From Actinomycetota bacterium (GTDB taxonomy: Bacteria > Actinomycetota > Actinomycetes > Nanopelagicales > Nanopelagicaceae): a DNA stretch of 30,835 nt. The first letter of the stretch is position 1. Every line of letters begins with the position of its first letter. Under the pieces are notes generated by a model that ran no database searches, was not told where the DNA came from, and was given only the letters and a program-made list of their open reading frames with translations. The position numbers and the translations under genes are program-made. Positions 1 to 8,783 of the stretch are shown here, piece after piece. The stretch covers positions 1 to 30,835 of the forward strand of contig CANGVO010000001.1 of assembly GCA_947457445.1 (NCBI GenBank), given 5' to 3'.

Positions 1-1
1 A

Positions 2-103
2 TGCGCGGCCACATCCAGTGTAAATGGCTCAGATAGCGATGCGTTAGCAACTGAAAAGATTTATAACTACATGCAACATGCCCTGAATGATCGGGTGCGC
101 TGA
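2..103 (+). CDS. C-terminal tail of a truncated upstream gene, probably murG
   Basis: An open frame enters from the left edge and ends at TGA 101-103, overlapping the murC ATG as TGATG. Only 33 residues are visible. They start with a small-residue stretch and end in a predicted helix (ALATEKIYNYMQHALNDRVR). No catalytic motif is in view. In actinobacteria the gene just before murC is usually murG, the lipid II glycosyltransferase, and a terminal helix of this kind fits MurG, but the identity rests on gene order alone. The TGATG overlap suggests translational coupling to murC. Confidence 0.5.
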   Translation, partial: CAATSSVNGSDSDALATEKIYNYMQHALNDRVR

Positions 104-1497
104 TGTCTAATAAAGTCAATCAACTAAATAATTGGATGGGAAAACGTCTGCACTTTGTAGGAATCGGTGGAGCGGGAATGAGCGGCCTAGCGCGTATCGC
201 TTTGTCTCACGGAATAACAGTTTCTGGATCTGATGCGAAAGATTCAACTGTGCTGAGTGCGCTGCAGGCGCTTGGCGCACAAGTTCATGCGTCTCACGTT
301 GCGGAACAAGTTGATGGTGCAGATTTCGTGATTTATTCAACTGCCATTAGCTCAGCAAATGTGGAATTAGTACGAGCCCGAGATTTGAATTTACCGATCC
401 TTACTCGCGCCCAAGCTTTAGCCACGCTTATGTCGAATTCTCGTAGCGTCGCAGTAGCCGGCACACATGGAAAGACAACTACATCATCAATGCTCACCGT
501 CGCATTGCAAGCATGCGGATTGGATCCTTCATTTGCAATTGGAGGCACCCTCACTTCATCTGGTTCTAATGCGCATAGAGGTACTGGAGATTTGTTCGTC
601 GCAGAGGCCGATGAATCAGATGGCTCATTTATCGAATACCACCCATTTGCGGCGATCGTTACAAATGTAGAACACGACCACGTCGATTTTTTTGCTACAG
701 CTGAAGACGTTACTAGGGCATTTTCAGAGTTTGCTAAATCAATTTCTTCAGATGGGATTTTGGTTTACTGCGCAGATGACGCGGGTGCTACACATTTAGC
801 CGACTCGTCATCTGAACCAAAGAAGATCTCCTACGGTGCAACTGAGGGTTCCGACCTGCTTATCGATTCCATTAATTTGCTGCCTATGGGCTCCACCTCA
901 CGTGTTATTTGGCATGGAAGAACTATTGGCACGATGTCGCTTCAAGTGCCTGGTTTGCATAATGTATTAAACGCTGGCGGCGCGCTGGCTATGGCCCTTG
1001 CACTAGGTGCACCTGCAGCCGAAGCCTTAAGTGGTTTAGCTAGTTTTCACGGCACTGGGAGACGTTTCGAATTAAAGGCAACCGTGCATGGAATTAGAGT
1101 GATCGACGATTATGGTCATCACCCAACCGAGATCGATGTAACTTTGACTGCGGCAAAGCGTTATGCCGGGGACGGACGCTTACTGGTAATTTTCCAACCC
1201 CATCGCTATTCCCGCACCAAAGCATTTATGAATGAATTTGCTAAGGCGCTTTCAATTGCTGACGAAGTCGTGTTACTAGAAGTTTATGCAGCCAGTGAAG
1301 CGCCAATTGCCGGGATAACGTCCGCCACTATCGCTGAACAGATGAATAATGGAAGATTCATACCCAATTTCCTTGAAGCATCCGAATGGGTGATTGAAAA
1401 CGCTAAACCTGGAGATGTCATCATCACACTTGGAGCAGGCGACGTGAATTCGTTGGCCCCAATCATTAGCGACGGTCTTTCACGTCGCTTTAATTAG
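103..1497 (+). CDS. murC: UDP-N-acetylmuramate--L-alanine ligase MurC
   Basis: This cytoplasmic ATP-dependent ligase adds L-alanine to UDP-MurNAc, the first amino-acid step of peptidoglycan precursor synthesis. The 464-residue length is normal for MurC. A Rossmann-type glycine-rich motif (VGIGGAGMSGLAR, about residues 19-31) opens the UDP-binding domain. The ATP P-loop GTHGKTTT lies at about 120-127, EADESDGSF at 168-176 and NVEHDHVDFF at 188-197. The C-terminal domain has DDYGHHPTEI and FQPHRYSRT. The start overlaps the preceding stop codon, there is no clear Shine-Dalgarno sequence, and ftsQ starts on the last base of the stop, so expression is probably coupled along the cluster. Confidence 0.97.
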   Translation: MSNKVNQLNNWMGKRLHFVGIGGAGMSGLARIALSHGITVSGSDAKDSTVLSALQALGAQVHASHVAEQVDGADFVIYSTAISSANVELVRARDLNLPILTRAQALATLMSNSRSVAVAGTHGKTTTSSMLTVALQACGLDPSFAIGGTLTSSGSNAHRGTGDLFVAEADESDGSFIEYHPFAAIVTNVEHDHVDFFATAEDVTRAFSEFAKSISSDGILVYCADDAGATHLADSSSEPKKISYGATEGSDLLIDSINLLPMGSTSRVIWHGRTIGTMSLQVPGLHNVLNAGGALAMALALGAPAAEALSGLASFHGTGRRFELKATVHGIRVIDDYGHHPTEIDVTLTAAKRYAGDGRLLVIFQPHRYSRTKAFMNEFAKALSIADEVVLLEVYAASEAPIAGITSATIAEQMNNGRFIPNFLEASEWVIENAKPGDVIITLGAGDVNSLAPIISDGLSRRFN

Positions 1498-2198
1498 TGA
1501 AATCGACTATGAAAGTTAAATCAACGAGAACTGCTATCGCTATTGCAATAGGTGTTTTGGTATTTGGTGGAGGATCATATTTATTGGGATGGTCAACTTT
1601 GTTAACAGTTCGCAGTATTGAAATCATTGGCGCGCCCACCACACAATCTGAAAACTCTCTAATTCGATCACTAGATTTGGAAATCGGCGAAAAACTAGCC
1701 CGCATTGATCCAAGAGCTATTGCCACGCGATTATCTGCAAATGGATGGGTTCAAGATTCGAAAGTCTCTCGCAATTGGGTAAACGGAAAAGTTGAAATAT
1801 TGATTACGCCCCGAGTGCCAGTTGCTCTCTACACCGCTCCGGGTCAACCTCAAGTTGCACTTGATGCTTCGGGTAAATCATTTAAGCCACCGGCAGAGTT
1901 GCCGCAAGATCTTCCTCGCGTTTCGGCAACATCAGTCGCTAGTGGATTAGCGGCGATAAAAGTATTTACGGAGTTACCAAGGGAATTTAGCGATGGAATA
2001 GATCGCTTAAGCGCCGCACGGCCAACTAATCTCTTGATTTATGGAGTGTTCTCAGGCCGAGATCTACGAATTATTTGGGGCGATGGTCTTGATACCGATT
2101 TGAAAGTAAAAGTGATCAAAGCACTTCTGGAACAACCAGAAAACAAATCGATTCGCATGATCGATGTAACAGCTCCACATGCACCAATCGTTAAGTAA
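1497..2198 (+). CDS. ftsQ: Cell division protein FtsQ
   Basis: FtsQ is a single-pass inner-membrane protein linking the cytoplasmic division ring to the septal peptidoglycan machinery. After a very short cytoplasmic end, one hydrophobic segment spans about residues 12-35 (AIAIAIGVLVFGGGSYLLGW). A POTRA-type domain follows (VRSIEIIGAP..., GEKLARIDP, WVQDSKVSRNW), then the FtsQ beta domain. At 233 residues it is short for actinobacteria, mainly because the long cytoplasmic extension seen in many relatives is missing. The GTG at 1497 overlaps the murC stop; an in-frame ATG at 1509 is an alternative and would shorten the protein by four residues. Confidence 0.92.
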   Translation: MKSTMKVKSTRTAIAIAIGVLVFGGGSYLLGWSTLLTVRSIEIIGAPTTQSENSLIRSLDLEIGEKLARIDPRAIATRLSANGWVQDSKVSRNWVNGKVEILITPRVPVALYTAPGQPQVALDASGKSFKPPAELPQDLPRVSATSVASGLAAIKVFTELPREFSDGIDRLSAARPTNLLIYGVFSGRDLRIIWGDGLDTDLKVKVIKALLEQPENKSIRMIDVTAPHAPIVK

Positions 2199-2260
2199 TT
2201 TTGAGTGAATTAGAGATAAAAGTTTCATTAATAAATTAGATAAATAGTTTGAGTCGGTCT

Positions 2261-2289
2261 TTGCTTTCGAGCGTCTAACGCCTTACGTT
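2261..2289 (+). promoter_or_regulatory. Possible ftsZ promoter in the ftsQ-ftsZ gap
   Basis: The 157-base gap 2199-2355 is one of the two longest in the window. It holds TTGCTT (2261-2266), a 17-base spacer, and TACGTT (2284-2289), which fits the actinobacterial -10 pattern TANNNT. A start near 2296 would leave a leader of about 60 bases before the ftsZ GTG. Actinobacterial ftsZ is commonly driven by promoters in this gap. The boxes are only moderate matches and the rest of the gap is AT-rich without clear structure. Confidence 0.3.
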
Positions 2290-2342
2290 GCCACCATTAC
2301 AGAGAGTAGAAATGTAATTCTCAAGTAGAGGTTTACAGTTCT

Positions 2343-2350
2343 AAAGGAGG
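2343..2350 (+). promoter_or_regulatory. Strong ribosome binding site of ftsZ
   Basis: AAAGGAGG, a near-perfect match to the anti-Shine-Dalgarno sequence, lies five bases before the GTG at 2356 and fixes that start. It is by far the strongest such site in the window; most genes here have weak or no Shine-Dalgarno sequences. This fits the need for abundant FtsZ. Confidence 0.88.
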
Positions 2351-2355
2351 ATCTT

Positions 2356-3486
2356 GTGGCTGCACCACAGAATTATTTAGCTGTTATCAAAGTTGTTGGC
2401 ATTGGTGGCGGTGGAGTTAACGCAATCAATCGAATGATTGATGTCGGATTAAAAGGCGTTGAATTCATTGCAATCAATACTGATGCACAACATTTGTTAA
2501 TGAGTGATGCCGATGTGAAATTAGATATCGGTCGTGCATCTACAAAAGGTCTTGGCGCAGGTGCAGCTCCTGAAAAAGGAAGACAAGCTGCAGTTGATCA
2601 CACTGAAGACATTGAAGAAATTCTGCGTGGCGCAGATATGGTTTTTGTTACTGCTGGAGAAGGTGGCGGTACTGGAACTGGTGGGGCTCCGATCGTTGCA
2701 AAAATTGCGCGCGATCTCGGTGCACTAACCATTGGTGTAGTAACTCGTCCATTCTCATTTGAAGGAAAGATTAGATCAGCGCAAGCCGATGAGGGAATTG
2801 AACTACTACGTGCAGAAGTAGACACACTCATCGTGATCCCAAATGATCGTTTACTCGCAATCTCAGATCGCAACATAACTGCAGTCGATGCTTTCAAGAG
2901 TGCAGATCAAGTATTGCTTTCAGGTGTTCAAGGCATCACTGAGATAATCACACAGCCAGGTTTAATCAATCTTGACTTTGCAGATGTTAAGACAGTTATG
3001 ACAGATGCAGGTTCTGCACTGATGGGCATCGGGTCCGCGCGTGGAGAAAATCGTGCAACTCGTGCTGCAGAACTTGCTATCTCAAGTCCATTACTAGAAG
3101 CCTCAATTGATGGCGCTATGGGAGTTCTACTTTCAGTTGCTGGTGGTTCTGATCTTGGGCTATTTGAAATCAACGAAGCTTGCGAACTTGTTCAGGCTGC
3201 GGCTCATCCAAATGCTCGAATTATCTTTGGAACAACAATTGATGATGCACTCGGCGATGAAGTTCGCGTAACTGTTATTGCAGCTGGCTTTGATGGCGGA
3301 GAACCGAAGAAGGTGTCGGTACCGGTTATTGATAAAGCAACGCTAAGTGGAATTGCGGATCCGATTCCGGCAAATGATCCAATTTCGGTTGCACTAGATC
3401 TTGATGGTTCCGCTCCTCGCAAACGAGTTACATTTGAAGATCTCGTTGCCGAAGACGAAATCGACGTTCCTGACTTCATGAAGTAA
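2356..3486 (+). CDS. ftsZ: Cell division GTPase FtsZ
   Basis: FtsZ is the tubulin-like GTPase that polymerises into the cytokinetic ring. The 376-residue length is typical. Visible motifs are [13 protein letters not shown] at about 15-27 (nucleotide binding), the tubulin signature GGGTGTG at 103-109, and the T7 synergy loop [11 protein letters not shown] near residue 205, which completes the catalytic site of the neighbouring subunit. A short variable linker leads to the conserved C-terminal peptide [11 protein letters not shown], which docks partners such as SepF, also encoded in this cluster. The GTG start is chosen because of the strong ribosome site at 2343-2350. Confidence 0.98.
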   Translation: MAAPQNYLAVIKVVGIGGGGVNAINRMIDVGLKGVEFIAINTDAQHLLMSDADVKLDIGRASTKGLGAGAAPEKGRQAAVDHTEDIEEILRGADMVFVTAGEGGGTGTGGAPIVAKIARDLGALTIGVVTRPFSFEGKIRSAQADEGIELLRAEVDTLIVIPNDRLLAISDRNITAVDAFKSADQVLLSGVQGITEIITQPGLINLDFADVKTVMTDAGSALMGIGSARGENRATRAAELAISSPLLEASIDGAMGVLLSVAGGSDLGLFEINEACELVQAAAHPNARIIFGTTIDDALGDEVRVTVIAAGFDGGEPKKVSVPVIDKATLSGIADPIPANDPISVALDLDGSAPRKRVTFEDLVAEDEIDVPDFMK

Positions 3487-3523
3487 AAGTGGCGCACTCC
3501 CACAGCGAGTGAGTTAATTACCC

Positions 3524-4189
3524 ATGCTGGCAACATTTACAGACCGTTCTGGTGGAGTAAGCCAGGGAGCCTTTGATTCTTTTAATCTTGGCGATCACGT
3601 AAATGATCTCTCAGACCATGTACAGGCTAATCGTGAAATTTTGCAATCTAAATATGGTGCTGTGCAATTTATGAATCAAGTGCATGGCAGTCGTATTGCA
3701 ATCATTGAAACCATCACCGAAGAAGTTCCGACAGCCGATGCGCTTGTTACCGGAATTGGTGGAATAACTTTGGCTGTTATGGTCGCCGACTGTATTCCAT
3801 TACTTTTGACATCTCAGGAAGCGGTCGCAGCAGTTCATGTAGGACGACGTGGCTTAGTAAATGGCGTTGCAATCAAGACGATCGATTTAATGCGCGAGAT
3901 GGGCGCCTCTCATATTCGAGCACATATTGGACCGGCTATCTGTGGGCAATGTTATGAAGTATCGCCAGAGATTCAAGCAGAAGTTCTTGAATTACACCCG
4001 ATTGCTGTTGCACAAACTTCAACAGGCACCCCCGCACTAGATTTGCCCAAAGCACTTAAGACAGCTCTTAACTCTGCTGGCATTTCAGAAATCATTGAAA
4101 GCGGAATCTGTACTGTTGAAAGCTCGGCTCATTTTTCCTATCGCCGCGACGGAGTTACTGGCCGACAAGTTGGATTGGTGAGCTTATGA
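3524..4189 (+). CDS. pgeF: Peptidoglycan editing factor / purine nucleoside phosphorylase PgeF (YfiH, laccase-domain family)
   Basis: This 221-residue protein belongs to the DUF152/YfiH family, once called multicopper polyphenol oxidoreductases. Members act as zinc-dependent purine nucleoside phosphorylases, and the E. coli protein also affects the amino-acid specificity of peptidoglycan precursor synthesis. The His/Cys metal-site motifs are visible in order: NQVHGSRI, ADCIPLLL, HVGRRGLVNG and HIGPAICGQCYEV, then HFSYRRDGVTGRQ near the C terminus. The position between ftsZ and yggS is standard in actinobacteria. The ATG at 3524 has no obvious ribosome site. The 3' end overlaps yggS by four bases (ATGA). 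The physiological substrate here is inferred from the family. Confidence 0.9.
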   Translation: MLATFTDRSGGVSQGAFDSFNLGDHVNDLSDHVQANREILQSKYGAVQFMNQVHGSRIAIIETITEEVPTADALVTGIGGITLAVMVADCIPLLLTSQEAVAAVHVGRRGLVNGVAIKTIDLMREMGASHIRAHIGPAICGQCYEVSPEIQAEVLELHPIAVAQTSTGTPALDLPKALKTALNSAGISEIIESGICTVESSAHFSYRRDGVTGRQVGLVSL

Positions 4190-4872
4190 ACCAGCGCACA
4201 GAAGATATTGCAACTGCGTTAGCGGATGTGCAGGATCGCATCACTAAGGCAGCAGCGCTAGCGGGGCGTAATCGAAGTGAAATAACCTTGATAGCAGTTA
4301 CTAAGACCTATCCCGCTTCAGATGTAGAAATTTTGCGCAATCTTGGGATAGAGAATTTCGGCGAGAACCGCAGCGATGAAGGACTGGAGAAGTCATTACT
4401 TTTTCCCGCAACCTGGCATTTCCAGGGACAAGTTCAGGGAAGAAAATTAAAAGATATTGCAGTCTGGGCCTCCTTTATTCACTCGATAGATTCAAGTGAT
4501 CACATCGCTAAATTGTCGCGAATCTGCTCTGAAAAAGACCGCAGTATTTCTCTCTTCTTGCAACTTTCATTAGATGGGGCGCCAGATCGCGGGGGAGTCC
4601 TTGCCGATCAATTGCCGAAGTTGGCCGATCAGATAATGTCTAATTCAAATCTGCATCTGGCAGGGTTAATGTGTGTACCTCCAGTGGAATATGAATTTAA
4701 TCGAGCATTTAACGAAATTGCAGAAGTCCACTCTGGCTTCAAAAGTTCTTATCCCAAAGCCATAGCATTGTCCGCTGGCATGAGCTCTGATTTTGAGGTC
4801 GCCATTTCCTACGGCGCGACACATCTACGCGTAGGTAGCGAAATCCTCGGTTCGCGCACCTATCACCCCTAA
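4186..4872 (+). CDS. PLP homeostasis protein, YggS/PROSC family
   Basis: This 228-residue protein is a single-domain alanine-racemase-fold PLP-binding protein. The family has no settled enzymatic reaction; it buffers pyridoxal phosphate and influences amino-acid pools. The PLP lysine is Lys40 in LIAVTKTYP. Other family blocks are NFGENRSDEG, WHFQGQVQGRK and the phosphate-binding C-terminal part LSAGMSSDFEVAI...LRVGSEILGSR. The start ATG overlaps the pgeF stop (ATGA), so the two are probably coupled. The stop codon TAA (4870-4872) forms the first three bases of the presumed sepF -10 box. Confidence 0.93.
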   Translation: MNQRTEDIATALADVQDRITKAAALAGRNRSEITLIAVTKTYPASDVEILRNLGIENFGENRSDEGLEKSLLFPATWHFQGQVQGRKLKDIAVWASFIHSIDSSDHIAKLSRICSEKDRSISLFLQLSLDGAPDRGGVLADQLPKLADQIMSNSNLHLAGLMCVPPVEYEFNRAFNEIAEVHSGFKSSYPKAIALSAGMSSDFEVAISYGATHLRVGSEILGSRTYHP

Positions 4873-4881
4873 CCTTTACCT
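4870..4881 (+). promoter_or_regulatory. Presumed leaderless promoter of sepF
   Basis: TAACCT (4870-4875) fits the actinobacterial -10 pattern TANNNT and is followed by exactly six bases (TTACCT) and the sepF ATG at 4882. A transcript would start on or next to the start codon. No Shine-Dalgarno sequence precedes the ATG. The hexamer begins inside the yggS stop codon. I see no convincing -35 box. The same spacing recurs before hisD, trpB and the VIT gene. Confidence 0.55.
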
Positions 4882-5352
4882 ATGTCAGCACTTAACAAAA
4901 TGATGGGCTACCTCGGTCTTGTAGATACAGAAGAAGAGGCACAAGCCGAAGCAACTCCTGCACGCGCCACCGAACGTCCTTCTCGCGAACTTTCACGTGG
5001 ATCACGTGATCGCGCCGGAGTAACCGTTGTTGGTTCAACAGTTGCAGTTGCACAATCTCTTCAACCAGAAGCGAACTACCACATCATTACTTTGCAGCCA
5101 CGCTCTTATAGCGAAGCCCGCAAAATGGGAGAGCATTATCGCGAAGGCAATCCGGTAATAATTAACCTTGATGACATGGAAGAGTCGGAGCGCAAACGTC
5201 TAGTGGACTTTGCGAGCGGTTTAGTTTTTGGTCTACACGGTCGCATCGAACGAGTAAGCCATAAAGTATTTCTACTTTCTCCTGCAAATGTAAATGTGAG
5301 CAGCGAAGATAAAACTGCTGCGGCACAAGCCAGCTTCTTTAACCAGAGCTGA
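4882..5352 (+). CDS. sepF: Cell division protein SepF
   Basis: SepF anchors FtsZ polymers to the membrane and replaces FtsA in actinobacteria. The N-terminal stretch MSALNKMMGYLGLV is a probable amphipathic membrane-binding helix. A charged, disordered linker runs to about residue 60, followed by the SepF core (ITLQPRSYSEARKMGEHYREG, NPVIINLDDM, RLVDFASGLVFGLHGRIERV, KVFLLSP) and a short tail. The 156-residue length is somewhat short because the linker is compact. The ATG at 4882 is the only sensible start and is probably leaderless. Confidence 0.95.
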   Translation: MSALNKMMGYLGLVDTEEEAQAEATPARATERPSRELSRGSRDRAGVTVVGSTVAVAQSLQPEANYHIITLQPRSYSEARKMGEHYREGNPVIINLDDMEESERKRLVDFASGLVFGLHGRIERVSHKVFLLSPANVNVSSEDKTAAAQASFFNQS

Positions 5353-5378
5353 TTTACAAAGCAAGGCTTTAGGTAAAT

Positions 5379-5660
5379 ATGATTACTAACCTGTTGCTGA
5401 CCCTGCTTGATCTTTTCAAGTATGCACTTTTTATTCGCCTAATCATTGATTATGTGAGGATCTTTGCTCGTAACTGGCGTCCAAACTCAGCGCTTATTGC
5501 TTTCTTTGAATTTATTTACACAATTACAGATCCGCCAATGAAATTTGTTGGTCGATTTGTTCCGCCACTTCGATTGGGTGGGGTCTCACTAGATTTATCT
5601 TTTATTGTGCTTCTGATTGCAATTGGCATAGCCAAGAGCATTATCGTTGTAATTCTTTAA
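5379..5660 (+). CDS. YggT family membrane protein
   Basis: This 93-residue protein has two hydrophobic segments, about residues 2-25 and 68-92, flanking the family core RIFARNWRPN and YTITDPPMKFVGRFVPPLRLGGVSLDLSF. YggT proteins lie beside sepF in many Gram-positive bacteria and are thought to act in membrane or division functions, but no biochemical role is fixed. The gene starts 26 bases after sepF and is probably cotranscribed with it. In most actinobacteria divIVA follows; here ileS on the other strand follows after three bases. Confidence 0.88.
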   Translation: MITNLLLTLLDLFKYALFIRLIIDYVRIFARNWRPNSALIAFFEFIYTITDPPMKFVGRFVPPLRLGGVSLDLSFIVLLIAIGIAKSIIVVIL

Positions 5661-5674
5661 GGCTTAGGCCTTTT
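5659..5674. terminator. Possible short bidirectional terminator between yggT and ileS
   Basis: AAGGC (5659-5663), loop TTAG, GCCTT (5668-5672) forms a five-base-pair hairpin at the junction of the convergent yggT and ileS stop codons, and the plus strand continues with TT. The same hairpin would form in the ileS transcript. The stem is short and the T run is weak, so this is a modest candidate, but it is the only structure at this junction. Confidence 0.35.
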
Positions 5675-8600
5675 CCAAAACCGCGCTAATCTGAAGCTCA
5701 TTTTCTTCTGGGCTAAGTGTTGGATCGTGAGTAAATTCCAGAGCAAGAACTTCATCGCTAATATGTTTAGCGGCTGCTGTTATTGCAGAAACGATTGCGG
5801 CATCTGTATTCCAGCGAACCTTGATGCGATCTGAGATTTCGAAACCATCGCTCTTACGGCGCTCTTGGATGAAGCGGATTACTTCACGAACGTTTCCGGC
5901 ATCAATCAACTCTTGAGAAAGCGCCAAATCGAGCGCCACTGATTCGCCTTCATGACTTGCAACCATCCAGCCACTCTTTGGCACCTCAGTGATTACGAGA
6001 TCTTCTAGTTCGATCTTCCAGGTGGCAACGGTTGTGGCGCCATTGGCGCGCAACGTCTTTACTAGAGTTGTTGCATCCGTTGCAGCAATTGCCTTAGCAA
6101 TATCTTGAACTTCCTTGCCGTATTTGGCGCCAAGTGATTTGAAATTAGCCTTGACCGAGATATTTACCAAATCACCGTCGGCATCTGCAATATCTGCGAG
6201 TTCGATGACGTTTAACTCATCAGCAATTTGATCTTTCATATCCTTAGGCAGTTTCGCCCAACCGTTTGCCGAAATAAGAGCGCGTTGTAGAGGTTGGCGG
6301 ATCTTGATTGCAGATTCCGCACGTGCGGCGCGACCTAGTTCTACAACTCGACGGGTCATTGCAACTTGTGCGTTTAAATCAAGATTAATCAGCGATGTAT
6401 CAGCAACAGGAAAGTCAGTTAGGTGAACCGAATCGGCTGCCTTTGAATCCGCGGCTTTGACCAACTCCTGCCACACATGCTCGGTTATAAAAGGAACCAT
6501 AGGTGCAAGAAGCTGAGTAAGCGTTACTAAACATTCGTGCAATGTTCCGAGAGCAGCAACATCGCCATCCCAGAAGCGACGACGTGAGCGACGGACATAC
6601 CAATTTGAAAGATCATCGATAAATCGTGCAAGTGCCTTACCAGCAAGTTGAGAATCGAACTCTTCGTAAGCAGAATCTACTTCTTGGATTAAGGAATTCA
6701 ATTCACTTAAAATCCATTGATCCATCATTGAGCGATCTTTAACTGCCGGAATTTGTGAAAGTTCAAAGTTAGATGACTGTGCATACAAGGTATGGAATGA
6801 AATCGTGTTCCAATATGTAAGAAGGGTCTTGCGCACCACATCGCTTATTGCATCGTGGCCGACTCGACGGGCAGACCATGGAGAACCGGCTGCCAACATG
6901 TACCAACGAACAGCATCTGCGCCGTGCTGGTCCATCAATGAAATTGGTTCAATAACATTTCCGACGTGCTTGCTCATCTTGCGACCATCTTTATCCAAGA
7001 TATGCCCTAAGCAGAGAACGCTCTTATATGAGCCTTTATCAAAGACCAGAGTTCCGATTGCCATCAGCGTGTAGAACCAGCCACGAGTTTGATCGATAGC
7101 TTCGCAGATAAAGTCTGCTGGGTAGGCGGCTTGGAATTTTTCAACTGAACCGGGCTTATGCGGATAACCCCATTGTGCAAACGGCATAGCGCCAGAGTCA
7201 TACCAACAGTCGATAACCTCTGGAACACGGTTCATGGTTTTGCCACATGTTGCACAAGCGAAAGTGATGTCATCTACAAAGGGACGGTGTGGATCTAAGT
7301 TGGAAAGTTCTTTCCCTGCAAGTGCGCCCAGTTCTGCAAGCGAATCCACACAGATCTCGTGCTTTTCTTCGCAACGCCAAATTGGTAGCGGTGTTCCCCA
7401 ATAGCGATTACGGGAAAGTGCCCAGTCAATATTGTTATCTAACCAATCGCCGTATCGCCCAGTCTTGATAGTTTCAGGATGCCAGTCGGTTTGATTATTC
7501 TCGCGAATCAGCGCATCTTTAATTGAAGTCGTGCGGATATACCAAGATGGTTGTGCATAATAAATAAGCGCAGTGTGACAACGCCAGCAATGAGGATAGG
7601 GGTGCTCGTAAGGTTGGTGCTTATATAAAACCCCACGTGACTTAAGTTCCTTCACCAAGATTTTGTCGGCATCTTTAAAGAAAATCCCACCAACCAAAGG
7701 AACATCGGCTAAGAAAGTTCCATCTGGTGCAATTGGATTGACGACGGGTAGGCCATAGCCACGGCAAACCGCTAAATCGTCGGCGCCAAAGGCAGGAGAC
7801 TGGTGCACAAGCCCGGTTCCATCCTCAGTTGTTACATACGTTGCCAGAACCACAAAATGAGAATCAGGTATTTCAACCAGATCAAGTGGGCGCTGATATT
7901 TAGTGCGTTCAAGGTCCTTACCTTTTAGAGTCTTTAGAATTTTAATTTCACCGGTCAGGGCGGAAAGAAGTGGCTGCGCAACTACCAATATTTCGCGATT
8001 ATCTTCAACAGTTACTTCAGCAACTACGTAATCAACATCTGGATGCACTGCAATTGCGGTATTTGAAACCAACGTCCAAGGAGTAGTTGTCCAAACCAAT
8101 AGCGCAGCGCCGAGTTCGGCAAGTTCACCTGATGTAATCGGGAATCGAACATAGACCGAAGGGTCGGTAACCGTTTCATACCCTTGGGCAAGTTCATGAT
8201 CTGAAAGACCGGTTCCGCAACGTGGGCAGTAAGGTGCAACTCGGTGATCTTGCACCAAGAGACCTTTCTTCCAGATTTCTTTTAAACTCCACCAAACACT
8301 TTCCACATATTCGGGGGCCATAGTCCAATAAGCTTGATCGAAATCAACCCAGAAACCCATGCGGTTGGTCATTGTCGTAAAAGCATCGACGTGGCGAGTT
8401 ACTGATGCCCGACACATATCGTTGAAAGCGGCGATTCCATATTTTTCAATGTCGCCTTTTCCAGAAAATCCCAACTCTTTCTCAACAGCGATCTCAACTG
8501 GCAAACCGTGACAATCCCAACCCGCTTTACGAGTTACATATTTACCTTTCATGGTGTGAAAGCGCGGGAATACATCTTTAAAGACGCGCGCTTCAATATG

Positions 8601-8774
8601 GTGTGTGCCCGGCATGCCGTTGGCAGTTGGCGGTCCCTCGTAGAAAGTCCAAGGTTGTGCGCCAACGCGCGCCGCGGTGCTCGCCTCGAATACATCGTGC
8701 TCACGCCAGAATTCCAAAATCGAACGCTCCATTGCAGGAAGGTCGATTTGAGCAGGAATTGGTCTCAGAGTCAT
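5664..8774 (-). CDS. ileS: Isoleucyl-tRNA synthetase IleRS, with G-x-H-H in place of HIGH
   Basis: IleRS charges tRNA-Ile and edits valine. The 1036-residue length is right for the enzyme. The class I signature near residues 46-63 (EGPPTANGMPGTHHIEAR) aligns with the HIGH block, but reads G-T-H-H. KMSKH lies near residue 598. The editing domain contains WTTTPWTLVSNTA and THHQSP-like elements (LVHQSPAFGADD). Zinc-type cysteine pairs are seen in CPRCGTG, CWRCHTA and CATCGKT, but there is no type-1 zinc finger at the C terminus, which points to the type 2 (eukaryote-like) lineage. The gene is the only one on the minus strand. The ATG at 8774 has no ribosome site and lies nine bases after a TAGACT box. 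Confidence 0.96.
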   Translation of the reverse strand: MTLRPIPAQIDLPAMERSILEFWREHDVFEASTAARVGAQPWTFYEGPPTANGMPGTHHIEARVFKDVFPRFHTMKGKYVTRKAGWDCHGLPVEIAVEKELGFSGKGDIEKYGIAAFNDMCRASVTRHVDAFTTMTNRMGFWVDFDQAYWTMAPEYVESVWWSLKEIWKKGLLVQDHRVAPYCPRCGTGLSDHELAQGYETVTDPSVYVRFPITSGELAELGAALLVWTTTPWTLVSNTAIAVHPDVDYVVAEVTVEDNREILVVAQPLLSALTGEIKILKTLKGKDLERTKYQRPLDLVEIPDSHFVVLATYVTTEDGTGLVHQSPAFGADDLAVCRGYGLPVVNPIAPDGTFLADVPLVGGIFFKDADKILVKELKSRGVLYKHQPYEHPYPHCWRCHTALIYYAQPSWYIRTTSIKDALIRENNQTDWHPETIKTGRYGDWLDNNIDWALSRNRYWGTPLPIWRCEEKHEICVDSLAELGALAGKELSNLDPHRPFVDDITFACATCGKTMNRVPEVIDCWYDSGAMPFAQWGYPHKPGSVEKFQAAYPADFICEAIDQTRGWFYTLMAIGTLVFDKGSYKSVLCLGHILDKDGRKMSKHVGNVIEPISLMDQHGADAVRWYMLAAGSPWSARRVGHDAISDVVRKTLLTYWNTISFHTLYAQSSNFELSQIPAVKDRSMMDQWILSELNSLIQEVDSAYEEFDSQLAGKALARFIDDLSNWYVRRSRRRFWDGDVAALGTLHECLVTLTQLLAPMVPFITEHVWQELVKAADSKAADSVHLTDFPVADTSLINLDLNAQVAMTRRVVELGRAARAESAIKIRQPLQRALISANGWAKLPKDMKDQIADELNVIELADIADADGDLVNISVKANFKSLGAKYGKEVQDIAKAIAATDATTLVKTLRANGATTVATWKIELEDLVITEVPKSGWMVASHEGESVALDLALSQELIDAGNVREVIRFIQERRKSDGFEISDRIKVRWNTDAAIVSAITAAAKHISDEVLALEFTHDPTLSPEENELQISAVLEKA

Positions 8775-8783
8775 AAGGGGGAG

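Noticed and set aside
3495..3511. Hairpin CACTC-N7-GAGTG after ftsZ as a terminator
   Set aside because: The stem is only five base pairs with a seven-base loop and no T run follows; pgeF is probably read through from ftsZ.
5664..8774. Recent horizontal acquisition of ileS because it is the only minus-strand gene
   Set aside because: Its codon style looks like that of its neighbours and the protein reads as actinobacterial throughout; a local inversion is simpler.
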